Positions 7,725 through 15,024 of a stretch of DNA of 64,000 nt are shown here, in pieces (the first letter of the stretch is position 1; each line of letters begins with the position of its first letter). Under the pieces are notes generated by a model that worked only from the letters and a program-made list of their open reading frames with translations, was not told the DNA's origin and searched no databases. Origin of the DNA: Thermovibrio ammonificans HB-1 (GTDB lineage Bacteria > Aquificota > Aquificia > Desulfurobacteriales > Desulfurobacteriaceae); the NCBI RefSeq assembly GCF_000185805.1, contig NC_014926.1, positions 1,482,501-1,546,500 on the forward strand, given 5' to 3'. The position numbers were made by a program, and so were the translations under genes.

Positions 7725-8606
7725 TCACACCTGTATGTGTTTTAAATACATAGTAGCAAATGAACCTTTCGGTAGGTAGAAAAAGAGGTAGTTCCCGGTC
7801 TGTTTCACGTTCCGCGGAACAACGTAAAGCATTCGGTAGTCGCCCTTTATCCTGAGCATTCTAAGAAGGTCTAAAAAGGATTGAATATCAAATCCTTGTT
7901 CCTCCAGCAGTTTTTCGTAGTACGGCCGTGAGTGCAGAAGCTTTTTCTTGTAGCCCAAAATTGTCCAGAATTTGGGAAGTTCCTCGAGAGCACCCTCGAG
8001 CTCAGTAGGAATGAAAAACGACTCTTCCTCGTGGTAAACGTAGTAACCGGCAAAACGTTCCCTGAGGAACATCTCAAGGCTCTTGTTCCACAGGTATGAA
8101 AGGTACGCATCTATAAGGAAGTTCTGGGTCCAGCTCAGTTTCCTCTTAGCCGATGAGCTTAACTGCAGGAGAAACTCCCTTCCCCTTTCCCAGTTTCCGG
8201 AAATCCTCTGAACATCGTAGTAGTTTACAAAAGCTCCCCTAACCCTAAAGGGAAAACCGGAAACGTTAACGGCAAACTTGTTTCCCTTCAACTGCCCCAC
8301 TTTTACCTTTTTACGAACCCTTCCGAGGAACTTCAAAATGAACCAGCTACCGGGAGCAAGCTCTTCTCTCAGGAAATTCCCGAGGAAAGCTTGAGAAGAT
8401 ACCCGCTGAGCGGTTAAGGCGAATTTATCCTTCAAACCGGCATAGGAGAGGTTGTAACGCTTACATACCTCTTTTGTAGTGAGGTTCCTTTTAACAAGCA
8501 GGTAAAGGTAGAACGAACCCTTTTCCTCTAAGGGGAAAGAGGAATCTTCAATTACTATGAAATCCTCCGGAACTCTCCTCTCCCAAAGGAACGGTTTAGC
8601 GTTCAA
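7725..8606 (-). CDS. Short TruD-family pseudouridine synthase paralogue
   Basis: A 293-residue TruD homologue. The catalytic-Asp motif appears as YAGLKDKFALTAQ near residue 55, and the N-terminal segment PEDFIVIED matches the TruD start. A QLKGNKFAV segment corresponds to the LxGNxF motif, and NYYDVQRISGN corresponds to the family's NYFGxQRFG. TruD converts U13 of tRNA-Glu to pseudouridine. A full-length TruD is encoded at 51473-52639, and this copy is about 95 residues shorter with diverged motifs, so it may have another RNA target. It overlaps folC by 11 bp. Confidence 0.75.
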   Translation of the reverse strand: MNAKPFLWERRVPEDFIVIEDSSFPLEEKGSFYLYLLVKRNLTTKEVCKRYNLSYAGLKDKFALTAQRVSSQAFLGNFLREELAPGSWFILKFLGRVRKKVKVGQLKGNKFAVNVSGFPFRVRGAFVNYYDVQRISGNWERGREFLLQLSSSAKRKLSWTQNFLIDAYLSYLWNKSLEMFLRERFAGYYVYHEEESFFIPTELEGALEELPKFWTILGYKKKLLHSRPYYEKLLEEQGFDIQSFLDLLRMLRIKGDYRMLYVVPRNVKQTGNYLFFYLPKGSFATMYLKHIQV

Positions 8607-9801
8607 TAAAACCTCCCAAGTAGAAAGAGCCGGTAATTACTACCGGAAAGTTAAGTTCTTTCAGAGAAATAGAGTCTAAAACCGAAACCCTATCTATACC
8701 CAAAAGACGAGCTTCCGAAACAAGCTCTTCAACGCTTACAGCCCTATCAAAGGGGAGCTGAAAAAGGTAAAGAGAACCTCCGCTCCACCTTAAATACCGA
8801 GCAACTGCCTCTAAATTACGGCCCTGTTCCTTATCCCTAAAACCTGAGTAAACAACGCTCCCCCTTAAACCGAGCTGCCTGAGCAACTTAAAAAGGGCAT
8901 CAAGGGCCTGTTTGTTGTGGGCACCATCAAAAACGGCAAGGGGCTCCTTCCTTAGAACTTCAAAACGGCCCGGCAGTTTACTTTTTAGCTCCTTTGGGAA
9001 AATAAACCGTTTACCGAGAAACCGCTCAGACAGCTGCTGAGCAGCCCTCAGAGCAACCGACACGTTAACAGCCTGATGAAAACCAACAGAAGAAGTTTTA
9101 ACCGGAACCGTGGCCATATAGAAAAATTCAGTTCCGTCAAACTCTACCTTCACGCCGTCTGCCCAGAAGTGTTTGCCGTAGAGGTGAAGCTCCGACACAG
9201 GCCTCCGTTTTAAAACATCAAGAACCGGCCGCTGCTGATTTGCAACAACTGCAACCATTCCGGGTTTCAAAACGGCAGCCTTTTCTACTGCAATAGCTTC
9301 AAGGGAATCCCCAAGATAGTCCCGGTGGTCGAAACCTACCGGCGTTACTACTCCTACTTGATGCTCCAAAACATTGGTAGCATCGAGCCTACCGCCGAGT
9401 CCAACCTCAAAAACGGCACAATCTACCCTCTCCCTCCTAAAAACCTCAAGAGCAAGAAGCAACGAAGCCTCAAAGTAAGTCAAAGAGAACTTTTCAATCA
9501 GCGGACGGACGGAATCAAAAGCCTCATTGAGTAACTGCTCCGAAACCTCCCGGGGACCTATCCTTATACGCTCACTAAACTTGTAAACGTGAGGAGAGGT
9601 AAAGAGCCCACACTTCAAACCGTTCCAAGCCAAAGACTCTGCGGTAGCAAGGGCAGTTGAGCCTTTACCGTTAGTTCCGGCAACAATTACAGAAGGGTAG
9701 TCTTTACCGCCAAACTCCTCAACAGCAGCCCTTACTCTTTCAAGCCCGGGTTTCCAAATAAACTCCTTATTGGCAAAAAACTCCTCAAACTTTAAAACCA
9801 T
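8596..9801 (-). CDS. folC: Folylpolyglutamate synthase / dihydrofolate synthase
   Basis: A 401-residue Mur-ligase-fold enzyme. The P-loop VIVAGTNGKGSTA is near residue 42, followed by the omega-loop region LFTSPHVYKFSERIRI, the acidic metal-binding strand FEVGLGGRLDATNV and a C-terminal ligase domain with VFDGAHNKQALDAL. It adds glutamate to dihydropteroate and to folates in one-carbon metabolism. It is the first gene of a minus-strand cluster and is divergent from the CRISPR adaptation genes, with only 57 bp between. Confidence 0.92.
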   Translation of the reverse strand: MVLKFEEFFANKEFIWKPGLERVRAAVEEFGGKDYPSVIVAGTNGKGSTALATAESLAWNGLKCGLFTSPHVYKFSERIRIGPREVSEQLLNEAFDSVRPLIEKFSLTYFEASLLLALEVFRRERVDCAVFEVGLGGRLDATNVLEHQVGVVTPVGFDHRDYLGDSLEAIAVEKAAVLKPGMVAVVANQQRPVLDVLKRRPVSELHLYGKHFWADGVKVEFDGTEFFYMATVPVKTSSVGFHQAVNVSVALRAAQQLSERFLGKRFIFPKELKSKLPGRFEVLRKEPLAVFDGAHNKQALDALFKLLRQLGLRGSVVYSGFRDKEQGRNLEAVARYLRWSGGSLYLFQLPFDRAVSVEELVSEARLLGIDRVSVLDSISLKELNFPVVITGSFYLGGFIER

Positions 9802-9858
9802 GGCAGAGGAATTCTACAACTTCTATGCTAAAATTGAAAAAAAGCAATAGGATGAAAA

Positions 9859-10677
9859 ATGAAGCTATTTGTCACAGAAAGTGGGGAATTAAAAACCGGC
9901 TGGGGGAAATTAATAATAAAAACCAAAACAAAGGGAAAAGAATTTCCCTTAAGCAAATTAGAGGCTGTCATTTTACTCAATAACTTGCAAATTCCTCAAA
10001 AGGCCATTGAGGATTTCAGAAAACATAATCTGTTAACAGTCCAAGTCAATGACGACCTAATCCGGATAATTACCACCCCTAAGCTTGAAAAGTTTAAATT
10101 CCCTGAACCAAACAGCTATAAATTTTACTCAATGATTCACCTCAAAAAGGAAGAAGCCCTCAGAACACTTCTATCTTTCCGTAGCGCCTCCGGAACCAGA
10201 GAACTACGCCAACAAAACAGAGCTTTCTATCAGAACATACTCAACAAAACCCTAAATGGAAGAGCGGAGTTGGGAAATAGAACAATCGACCAACTTATAA
10301 CGTCGGAGTTTCTAAGATACGTAGACCAGTTTTCCTCAGTTAACCCCAAATCCCCCGAACTGAATAAGTTCGTTCTATTTATAACAGGCTTATCAAGGGC
10401 ACTAACAGCCTACATTATGAAAGGCGAAGGGTACACGCCTGAGGAGGAAATCGTTGAAAAATTGGAGAATCTGCTCCTCCCCCAGAGACTCTTCATATGT
10501 GCCCATATGCTCAACACCGGCCTAATAGATACTGAAGAACTTACACCCAAAGGCCTAACCGAAGCAGGAAAGAAAATAGCCACAAAAATTCTCCTGGAGT
10601 TCACCTATAACGGAGAGTATTTACTCCCTGTCATATTCACAATCAGAAAAATTGTAGGTGAGGGAAAATTTCAATGA
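9859..10677 (+). CDS. Cas1-like protein lacking the usual His/Asp metal ligands
   Basis: A 272-residue protein whose N-terminus matches the Cas1 beta domain (LFVTESGELKTGWGKLII, then EFPLSKLEAVILLNNLQIP). The helical half shows Cas1-like landmarks: NKFVLFITGLSRALTAYI where Cas1 has its N-x-LLS-x-x-Y helix, and a C-terminal LTEAGKKIATKIL like the Cas1 LTxEGR ending. Glu150 (LITSEFLRYV) may align with the catalytic Glu. The GFLH histidine and LALDLME aspartate are absent (GEGYTPEEEIVEKLEN in that place). It is therefore likely inactive or altered as an integrase and may be a structural partner. Its stop overlaps the next cas2 start (ATGA). Homology was judged by eye. Confidence 0.6.
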   Translation: MKLFVTESGELKTGWGKLIIKTKTKGKEFPLSKLEAVILLNNLQIPQKAIEDFRKHNLLTVQVNDDLIRIITTPKLEKFKFPEPNSYKFYSMIHLKKEEALRTLLSFRSASGTRELRQQNRAFYQNILNKTLNGRAELGNRTIDQLITSEFLRYVDQFSSVNPKSPELNKFVLFITGLSRALTAYIMKGEGYTPEEEIVEKLENLLLPQRLFICAHMLNTGLIDTEELTPKGLTEAGKKIATKILLEFTYNGEYLLPVIFTIRKIVGEGKFQ

Positions 10678-10940
10678 TGTATTTAATTACATACGACATA
10701 TCCAATGATAAAACAAGAACAAAAGTGGCAGACATCCTTGAAAAATTCGGCAAAAGAGTCCAATTCAGCTGTTTTGAAGTAGAATGCACTGAAAAAGAAC
10801 TCTCCGAACTTTTCAAACGAATTGACAAACTAATAAATAAACAGACAGACCACGTAATAGCCTATCCGCTAACAAAAAACAGCCTTAAAGGAGAAACAGC
10901 AATATGCGGGAAAAGGGAAGAAAAAACTCCACCTATGTAG
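10674..10940 (+). CDS. cas2: Cas2 (left module, first copy)
   Basis: An 88-residue ferredoxin-like Cas2. It has YLITYDISNDKTRTKVADIL, with the conserved first-strand Asp in YDIS, then FGKRVQFSCFEVE and a C-terminal VIAYPLTKN strand. Cas2 dimers bridge two Cas1 dimers in the spacer-acquisition complex. The start overlaps the end of the Cas1-like gene by four bases, and the 3' end overlaps the second cas2-like gene by 37 bp, so all three are probably translated from one message. Confidence 0.85.
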   Translation: MMYLITYDISNDKTRTKVADILEKFGKRVQFSCFEVECTEKELSELFKRIDKLINKQTDHVIAYPLTKNSLKGETAICGKREEKTPPM

Positions 10941-11233
10941 TTATCTACGACATTTTCAACTTTGAAGAAGAATATCAAGGTGCGTGGGTATCCTCAGACT
11001 ACAGAAGAAGATGCAGAATTGCTAAAGAACTTCTAAAATACGGAGTTAGAATCCAAAGAAGCGTTTTCGAGATAGAAATTTCAAAAACACAAATCCCCAA
11101 ACTCAAAGCAACTATCCAAAAATACTGCTCAAAAAGAGACAAAATCTTTATATACCTACTCGAAGATAAAGTCAAAAGCAGAGTAAAAGAAAAAGGAACA
11201 CCATTTACTCCCAGAGATATCCAAATACTGTGA
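10904..11233 (+). CDS. cas2: Cas2-like protein (left module, second copy)
   Basis: A 109-residue Cas2 homologue distinct from its neighbour. The first strand is YVVIYDIFN, followed by an insertion of about 12 residues (FEEEYQGAWVSS), then RRRCRIAKELLKYGVRIQRSVFEIEIS and a final strand DKIFIYLLED. The start ATG lies inside the 3' end of the upstream cas2, about ten bases after AAGGAG. Two different Cas2 chains encoded together suggest a heterodimer, paralleling the fused double Cas2 of the module on the other side of the array. Confidence 0.78.
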   Translation: MREKGRKNSTYVVIYDIFNFEEEYQGAWVSSDYRRRCRIAKELLKYGVRIQRSVFEIEISKTQIPKLKATIQKYCSKRDKIFIYLLEDKVKSRVKEKGTPFTPRDIQIL

Positions 11234-11284
11234 CGAAATAGAGTTGCTGTAGGAAATTCCTAAACCCCATACAAGGAGAAAACC

Positions 11285-11365
11285 ATGAAATTAATGGATG
11301 TTTTTGTATTCCTAATCATTATGTGGATTATCATCAAAGGTATCATAGACACCTTTAGAGAATAG
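11285..11365 (+). CDS. 26-residue membrane peptide inside the CRISPR island
   Basis: An ATG six bases after AAGGAG opens a 26-codon frame encoding MKLMDVFVFLIIMWIIIKG followed by IIDTFRE. It is almost entirely one hydrophobic helix with a charged tail. It lies 51 bp after the second cas2 and 51 bp before the array, on the same strand as the left module. The good ribosome-binding site and single-helix character make it a plausible small membrane protein, but it is short enough to be chance. Confidence 0.4.
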   Translation: MKLMDVFVFLIIMWIIIKGIIDTFRE

Positions 11366-11416
11366 GTTACAACCTTAACTCTAATTCCATAAATCCCCTG
11401 CTACCAAACCTTTCCT

Positions 11417-11757
11417 GCTGCAATCCCGTCTACTTTTTCGGGCATTTCAACATGAAGATGTGGAGGTTGAAGTATATTGGATATGATAAGTATCGGTCGC
11501 AATCCCGTCTACTTTTTCGGGCATTTCAACTATAACAACAACAATAATAATATACTGAGGGAAGATATTGTAATGTCGCAATCCCGTCTACTTTTTCGGG
11601 CATTTCAACGCAGATCGTAATTGAGATGAAACACAGTGCTGCCTCGTCGCAATCCCGTCTACTTTTTCGGGCATTTCAACATAATGCTTTCTGGGTCATT
11701 CCTACAATACGCTGTAGGAATGGTCGCAATCCCGTCTACTTTTTCGGGCATTTCAAC
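11417..11757 (-). CRISPR. CRISPR array 1: five 35-bp repeats, four spacers
   Basis: Repeats lie at 11417-11451, 11496-11530, 11575-11609, 11646-11680 and 11723-11757, with spacers of 44, 44, 36 and 42 bp. On the minus strand the repeat begins GTTGAAATGCCCG and ends GACGGGATTGCGAC. It can fold through a CCCG/CGGG stem. The leftmost copy differs from the others at two bases near its outer end, which marks the old, distal end. The leader is therefore on the right, and transcription runs on the minus strand from the promoter at 11894-11922. The small size suggests limited recent acquisition. Confidence 0.95.
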
Positions 11758-11893
11758 CCTTGATGGGGAATAGCCATTACAAGCCAAGGTATTCATTTTA
11801 CATTCGGCTTTCATACCATTGGTTCCCAAGGCTTCTCCCCAGTACAGGTTAGGATATACTAACATATTCTCTTCTTTCAAAGACCTTATTAAA

Positions 11894-11922
11894 ATGATAA
11901 CACACTCTCGGCCAATTCACAA
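11894..11922 (-). promoter_or_regulatory. Leader promoter of CRISPR array 1
   Basis: On the minus strand TTGTGA (11922-11917) and TATCAT (11899-11894) are exactly 17 bp apart, followed by an AT-rich leader of about 130 bp up to the first repeat at 11757. The -35 element overlaps the stop codon of the fused cas2 gene. Position and direction fit pre-crRNA transcription from the young end of the array. Confidence 0.55.
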
Positions 11923-12549
11923 GATATCCCTAAATGAAAGGTAGGAGCTTCCTATACGAATAATTTTCTTCTCACTACCCTTATCTATAGGATAGAGATA
12001 GACCTTCAAATTATCATCTATCTCGGCAAACTGCATAGCTAATACTGCTATTCTTGCGATAACATTAGGAGATGCCGGAACCTCAAAGGCGCTAAGCTGA
12101 ACTCTTTCGGAGAACTCCTCCAAAATATCTGAGAATTTTATCCTAATCAAGTTGTCACTAATATCGTAAACCAGAAGATACTTGGAAAATTTACCGCTTT
12201 TTATTTCCATTTCGAGAGTATCTCTTAAAAAATAAAAGAATTTTCTGCGGGTAAGCCTACCTAACTCCTCTTTCCAATCCATCAAATCTTCGTAAATCTC
12301 TCCAAACTTCCGAGGAAAGCGTAATATATAAGAGCGGCAATAATTGCTAATCGGATAAAAGAAAACTCTATCTGTATCGTAGTTAATACGAACCGACAGT
12401 ATAAGTGCAAGTTTTTTAATTATTTCCTGAGAGTAGTTCCCAATTTCAAAACAGCTGTACTGGACACGTTCTCCATACTTTTCGAGGATATTCGCCACCC
12501 GCAAACGCGTTTTGTTATCTCTTATATCATAAACCACAACATACATCAC
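11917..12549 (-). CDS. cas2: Fused Cas2-Cas2 protein
   Basis: A 210-residue protein with two Cas2 domains in one chain. The N-terminal copy covers about residues 1-75: YVVVYDIRDNKTRLRVANIL with Asp8, then ERVQYSCFEIG and the strand RVFFYPIS. A helical linker of about 45 residues follows (YEDLMDWKEELGRLTRRKFF). The second copy covers about 122-205: YLLVYDISDNLIRIKFSDIL with Asp129, then ERVQLSAFEVP and the strand KVYLYPIDKG. A normal Cas2 has about 90 residues and forms a homodimer, so this is a single-chain, asymmetric pseudo-dimer. It follows cas1 without a gap (GTG directly after TGA; an ATG lies one codon later). Confidence 0.88.
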   Translation of the reverse strand: MMYVVVYDIRDNKTRLRVANILEKYGERVQYSCFEIGNYSQEIIKKLALILSVRINYDTDRVFFYPISNYCRSYILRFPRKFGEIYEDLMDWKEELGRLTRRKFFYFLRDTLEMEIKSGKFSKYLLVYDISDNLIRIKFSDILEEFSERVQLSAFEVPASPNVIARIAVLAMQFAEIDDNLKVYLYPIDKGSEKKIIRIGSSYLSFRDIL

Positions 12550-13446
12550 TCAAACAAGCTTCTCCTTCAGCTTTTTAATAAAAGAGTTAGCAGTATTTAA
12601 AACCTTCTTCTTCCTCTGGAACTCTGTTAACAGTAACAGTAAAAACTTGAGCTTATCTTCTCTAAGAGTAATTCCTCTTATAGTTTGCTCAAAATCTTCC
12701 TTTTTAAAAATTTTTGTTTCAAAAAGCTCAAAGACGAAATTCGCTATTTTAGGCCGCACAATTTCTATCACATCCGATGCCAACGAAGCGTGAGTGCCTC
12801 TTCTCCTATGAAAGAAGCCCATATAAGGGTCGAATCCACTGCCAATAACGTTGGCAGTTATAAGGTTGTAAAAATAGGAAAAAGCCAAACTCAAAACAGC
12901 GTTTACCGGGTCGGGAGGAGGATAGTACTCTCGAGACTTAAAAGAAAACTCCCCCAAATCTTTTTGAGAGTAGTAGCCATACATCAACTTCCCTAAGGTG
13001 CCGTCTAAGCCAAGAAGCGTATTTAGCGTATCTGCAACGGGAATTTTTTCCTCAACCTCTGTAATCTTTTCTGATATATCCGGAATAACCTCTTTAAGCT
13101 GATTACATTTTTTTAAAAGAAGCTCTCTAATTAGAGCATTAGCAAAGGCCTCTTCGGGGAAAAGCCTATATTGTGCCGCCCTTAAATTAACCGTAGAGCT
13201 TCCAAAATGCTCCGGGAGACTCACAGATACAACTTTCCCAAATCCGTTAACAAAAATGACAGGCCTATTATGATGAGACAGGAACCGGATTGCAGAAGAG
13301 GTTATAGATACCCCTGGAAAAAGGATTAAAAGTTCTATAACACCTAAAGGTACCGGCTTATTCCTGCCGTTTACACTTACCAACAAACGATTTGCCCTTT
13401 TCGATACCTCTGCTCCGTAGGAAGCAACAACTATCGGTCGCTTCAA
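12550..13446 (-). CDS. cas1: Cas1 integrase
   Basis: A 298-residue Cas1. The N-terminal beta domain (RLLVSVNGRNKPVPLGVIELLI) is followed by the catalytic helical domain. The metal ligands are visible as His213 in FDPYMGFFHRRRG and Asp225 in SLASDVIEIVRP. The third position, normally Glu in the GxEG motif, is Asp148 here (LLGLDGTLGKLMYGYY). PPPDPVNAVLSLAFSYFY is the typical PxDPVNxxLS segment. Translation starts at TTG after GAGGGGG. With the fused Cas2 downstream it should form the spacer-integration complex for the adjacent array. Confidence 0.92.
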   Translation of the reverse strand: MKRPIVVASYGAEVSKRANRLLVSVNGRNKPVPLGVIELLILFPGVSITSSAIRFLSHHNRPVIFVNGFGKVVSVSLPEHFGSSTVNLRAAQYRLFPEEAFANALIRELLLKKCNQLKEVIPDISEKITEVEEKIPVADTLNTLLGLDGTLGKLMYGYYSQKDLGEFSFKSREYYPPPDPVNAVLSLAFSYFYNLITANVIGSGFDPYMGFFHRRRGTHASLASDVIEIVRPKIANFVFELFETKIFKKEDFEQTIRGITLREDKLKFLLLLLTEFQRKKKVLNTANSFIKKLKEKLV

Positions 13447-13475
13447 ATCCCCCTCAATGGTTATTAATGTTTAAT

Positions 13476-13500
13476 AAGGGGGGAGAGCCCCTCCCCCCTT
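13476..13500 (-). terminator. Hairpin terminator upstream of cas1
   Basis: A 9-bp perfect stem (AAGGGGGGA with TCCCCCCTT) around a seven-base loop lies directly after the small CTERM gene's stop codon. On the minus strand it is followed by a T-containing AT stretch. It should separate that gene from cas1. Confidence 0.6.
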
Positions 13501-13751
13501 TAAGCCAATTTCTTCCTCCTCAACAATAAGAACCCAAGAGGTAGAACCATTATAAGCATATTAACAGCAAAATTGGTTTTAGTTGTATTTGAGAAAGAGC
13601 ATCCTCCACCTGAAGACCCCGAACTCTCGTTTATCTCCTCATTTGCAGGCTCCACAGGCTGGAAGACCTGGTCTGAGTAAAGTCTCTCACCAACACTAAA
13701 GCTGTAACTTCCGGTTGTTCCGTTGGCCCCGCTTATACTGGCATACAGCAT
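13500..13751 (-). CDS. Remnant or small exported protein: PPC-like end plus C-terminal anchor
   Basis: The 83 residues start with LYASISGANGTTGSYSFSV, which resembles the last strands of a bacterial pre-peptidase C-terminal (PPC) domain. An acidic Ser/Gly linker follows, then GGGCSFSN, a hydrophobic helix (AVNMLIMVLPLGFLLL) and RRKK, the pattern of a CTERM-type sorting signal. No signal peptide precedes it, so the piece looks like the 3' end of a larger surface protein that has lost its front. It could still be translated, as an ATG sits 11 bp after the upstream gene. Confidence 0.5.
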   Translation of the reverse strand: MLYASISGANGTTGSYSFSVGERLYSDQVFQPVEPANEEINESSGSSGGGCSFSNTTKTNFAVNMLIMVLPLGFLLLRRKKLA

Positions 13752-13760
13752 AGCAAACTC

Positions 13761-14477
13761 TCAAATTTTTTCAAAATTTAACACGTAATAACCATCTTCA
13801 ACCCTTAAAACTTGAGAACACGGAGCTTCACACCAAAACCCCGGCAAATTCAACTCTCCACTTACTTCCACTAAACGGAAAGGACAGTTAAAAGCCTTCC
13901 AAAGAAGTGGGCTACGTCTGAGCTCATCTTTAGTTAAAGAGATGTGAGCAGGTCCGGTATCAACTGGAACAAATTCCAGCCAAAGCCTTCCTTTAGAACC
14001 TTTCACACGCGGAGCACTACGCGTTAACCTGCTCAAATAACGGTAAATTTCTCCATTTATACCGCTAACACAGGCTTCCTTTACAACTCTACCCCTATTT
14101 AAAAAGTAAACGCAGGTAGTAGGATTAACAAAGTCAACTTCAACTTTCTCTTTTTTAGAGGAATTGGTGATTTTTTTACCCTTTCCCATTAAAACTATGA
14201 GCCGTTCCTCTACCCTGGAATAGTCAAAAGCAAGTTTCCCTTGGCTTAAAGAGTCAATGTAACCGTAGCGCTTTCCGTCTTCAACGTAATGCTGAACAAA
14301 ACCCGAAGAGGAGAAGTAGAAAACCTCTCTTCCCAGCAGATTGTTAGGGCCGCCTCTATTAAAAACTACGGAGAAGCTCCTTGAACACCCGAAATCGGCA
14401 GAGGTAACCGCCCGGCACCCCGTTGCCAAAAGGACTACAGAGAGTAAAAGAATCAGGTATAAACCACTCCCCCTCAC
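13761..14477 (-). CDS. Putative lipoprotein of unknown function
   Basis: Using the GTG at 14477 (a weakly spaced GGGGGAG precedes it), the protein begins with a classical lipoprotein signal: GLYLILLLSVVLLATGC, with the lipobox LATGC. Translation from a codon further upstream (14537) is also open but places about 20 extra residues before the signal. The mature part is about 215 residues, beta-rich and contains several Cys residues. It has no family that I recognise. Its position next to a PPC/CTERM fragment suggests a surface-protein context rather than a link with cas1. Confidence 0.55.
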   Translation of the reverse strand: MRGSGLYLILLLSVVLLATGCRAVTSADFGCSRSFSVVFNRGGPNNLLGREVFYFSSSGFVQHYVEDGKRYGYIDSLSQGKLAFDYSRVEERLIVLMGKGKKITNSSKKEKVEVDFVNPTTCVYFLNRGRVVKEACVSGINGEIYRYLSRLTRSAPRVKGSKGRLWLEFVPVDTGPAHISLTKDELRRSPLLWKAFNCPFRLVEVSGELNLPGFWCEAPCSQVLRVEDGYYVLNFEKI

Positions 14478-14562
14478 TTTCGGTACTACTCCCCCTATTT
14501 GTAAATTATGATACCTTATTTTCCGCCCCGTTAACAAGTAGAATACGGTCGGGAGGTTAATA

Positions 14563-15024
14563 GTGCGGAAATTCCTAATGGAACTAATAGCTACGGCCCT
14601 CTACACCGGGAAGTTGCCCAAAATGCCTGGGACTTGGGGCTCTATATTTGCCACTTTGCTCGTTTACTTTTTCTGGCCCCAGAGTTTGAAACTGCAGCTC
14701 TTCATAGTTGCAATAACCTTCCTGCTGAGCGTTATCTCCTCCGACTACCTCTCCAAAGAGCTGAACTCTAAAGACCCCGACCAAGTGGTAATAGATGAAG
14801 TCCTCGGCATATTCATAACTTTCCTCGGTGTAAAGGCGCAACACAACCCAGCAGCTGCCCTGGCGGGCCTCATAATCTTCAGAGCTGTTGATATAATGAA
14901 ACCTCCCCCCATCACCTGGTTTGAAAAACTCCCAGGCGGATGGGGAATAACGGCAGACGATGCAATAGCCGGCGTTGTCTCAAACTTGCTCCTGAGAATA
15001 GTTGGAGGTTTTCTCCATGTTTAA
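14563..15024 (+). CDS. pgpA: Phosphatidylglycerophosphatase A
   Basis: A 153-residue membrane enzyme of the PgpA family, which removes phosphate from phosphatidylglycerophosphate to form phosphatidylglycerol. The characteristic motifs are present: the N-terminal TGKLPKMPGTWGS, the acidic DQVVIDEVLGIF and the C-terminal WGITADDAIAGV. Hydrophobic helices lie between them. It starts at GTG after GGGAGG, and its 3' end overlaps the carboxylase gene by eight bases, giving a pgpA-pycA-pycB unit. Confidence 0.9.
   Translation: MRKFLMELIATALYTGKLPKMPGTWGSIFATLLVYFFWPQSLKLQLFIVAITFLLSVISSDYLSKELNSKDPDQVVIDEVLGIFITFLGVKAQHNPAAALAGLIIFRAVDIMKPPPITWFEKLPGGWGITADDAIAGVVSNLLLRIVGGFLHV

Noticed and set aside
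11659-11880. 73-codon frame running through the last array 1 repeats and leader
   Set aside because: It translates repeat and spacer DNA of a CRISPR array, so it is not a gene.
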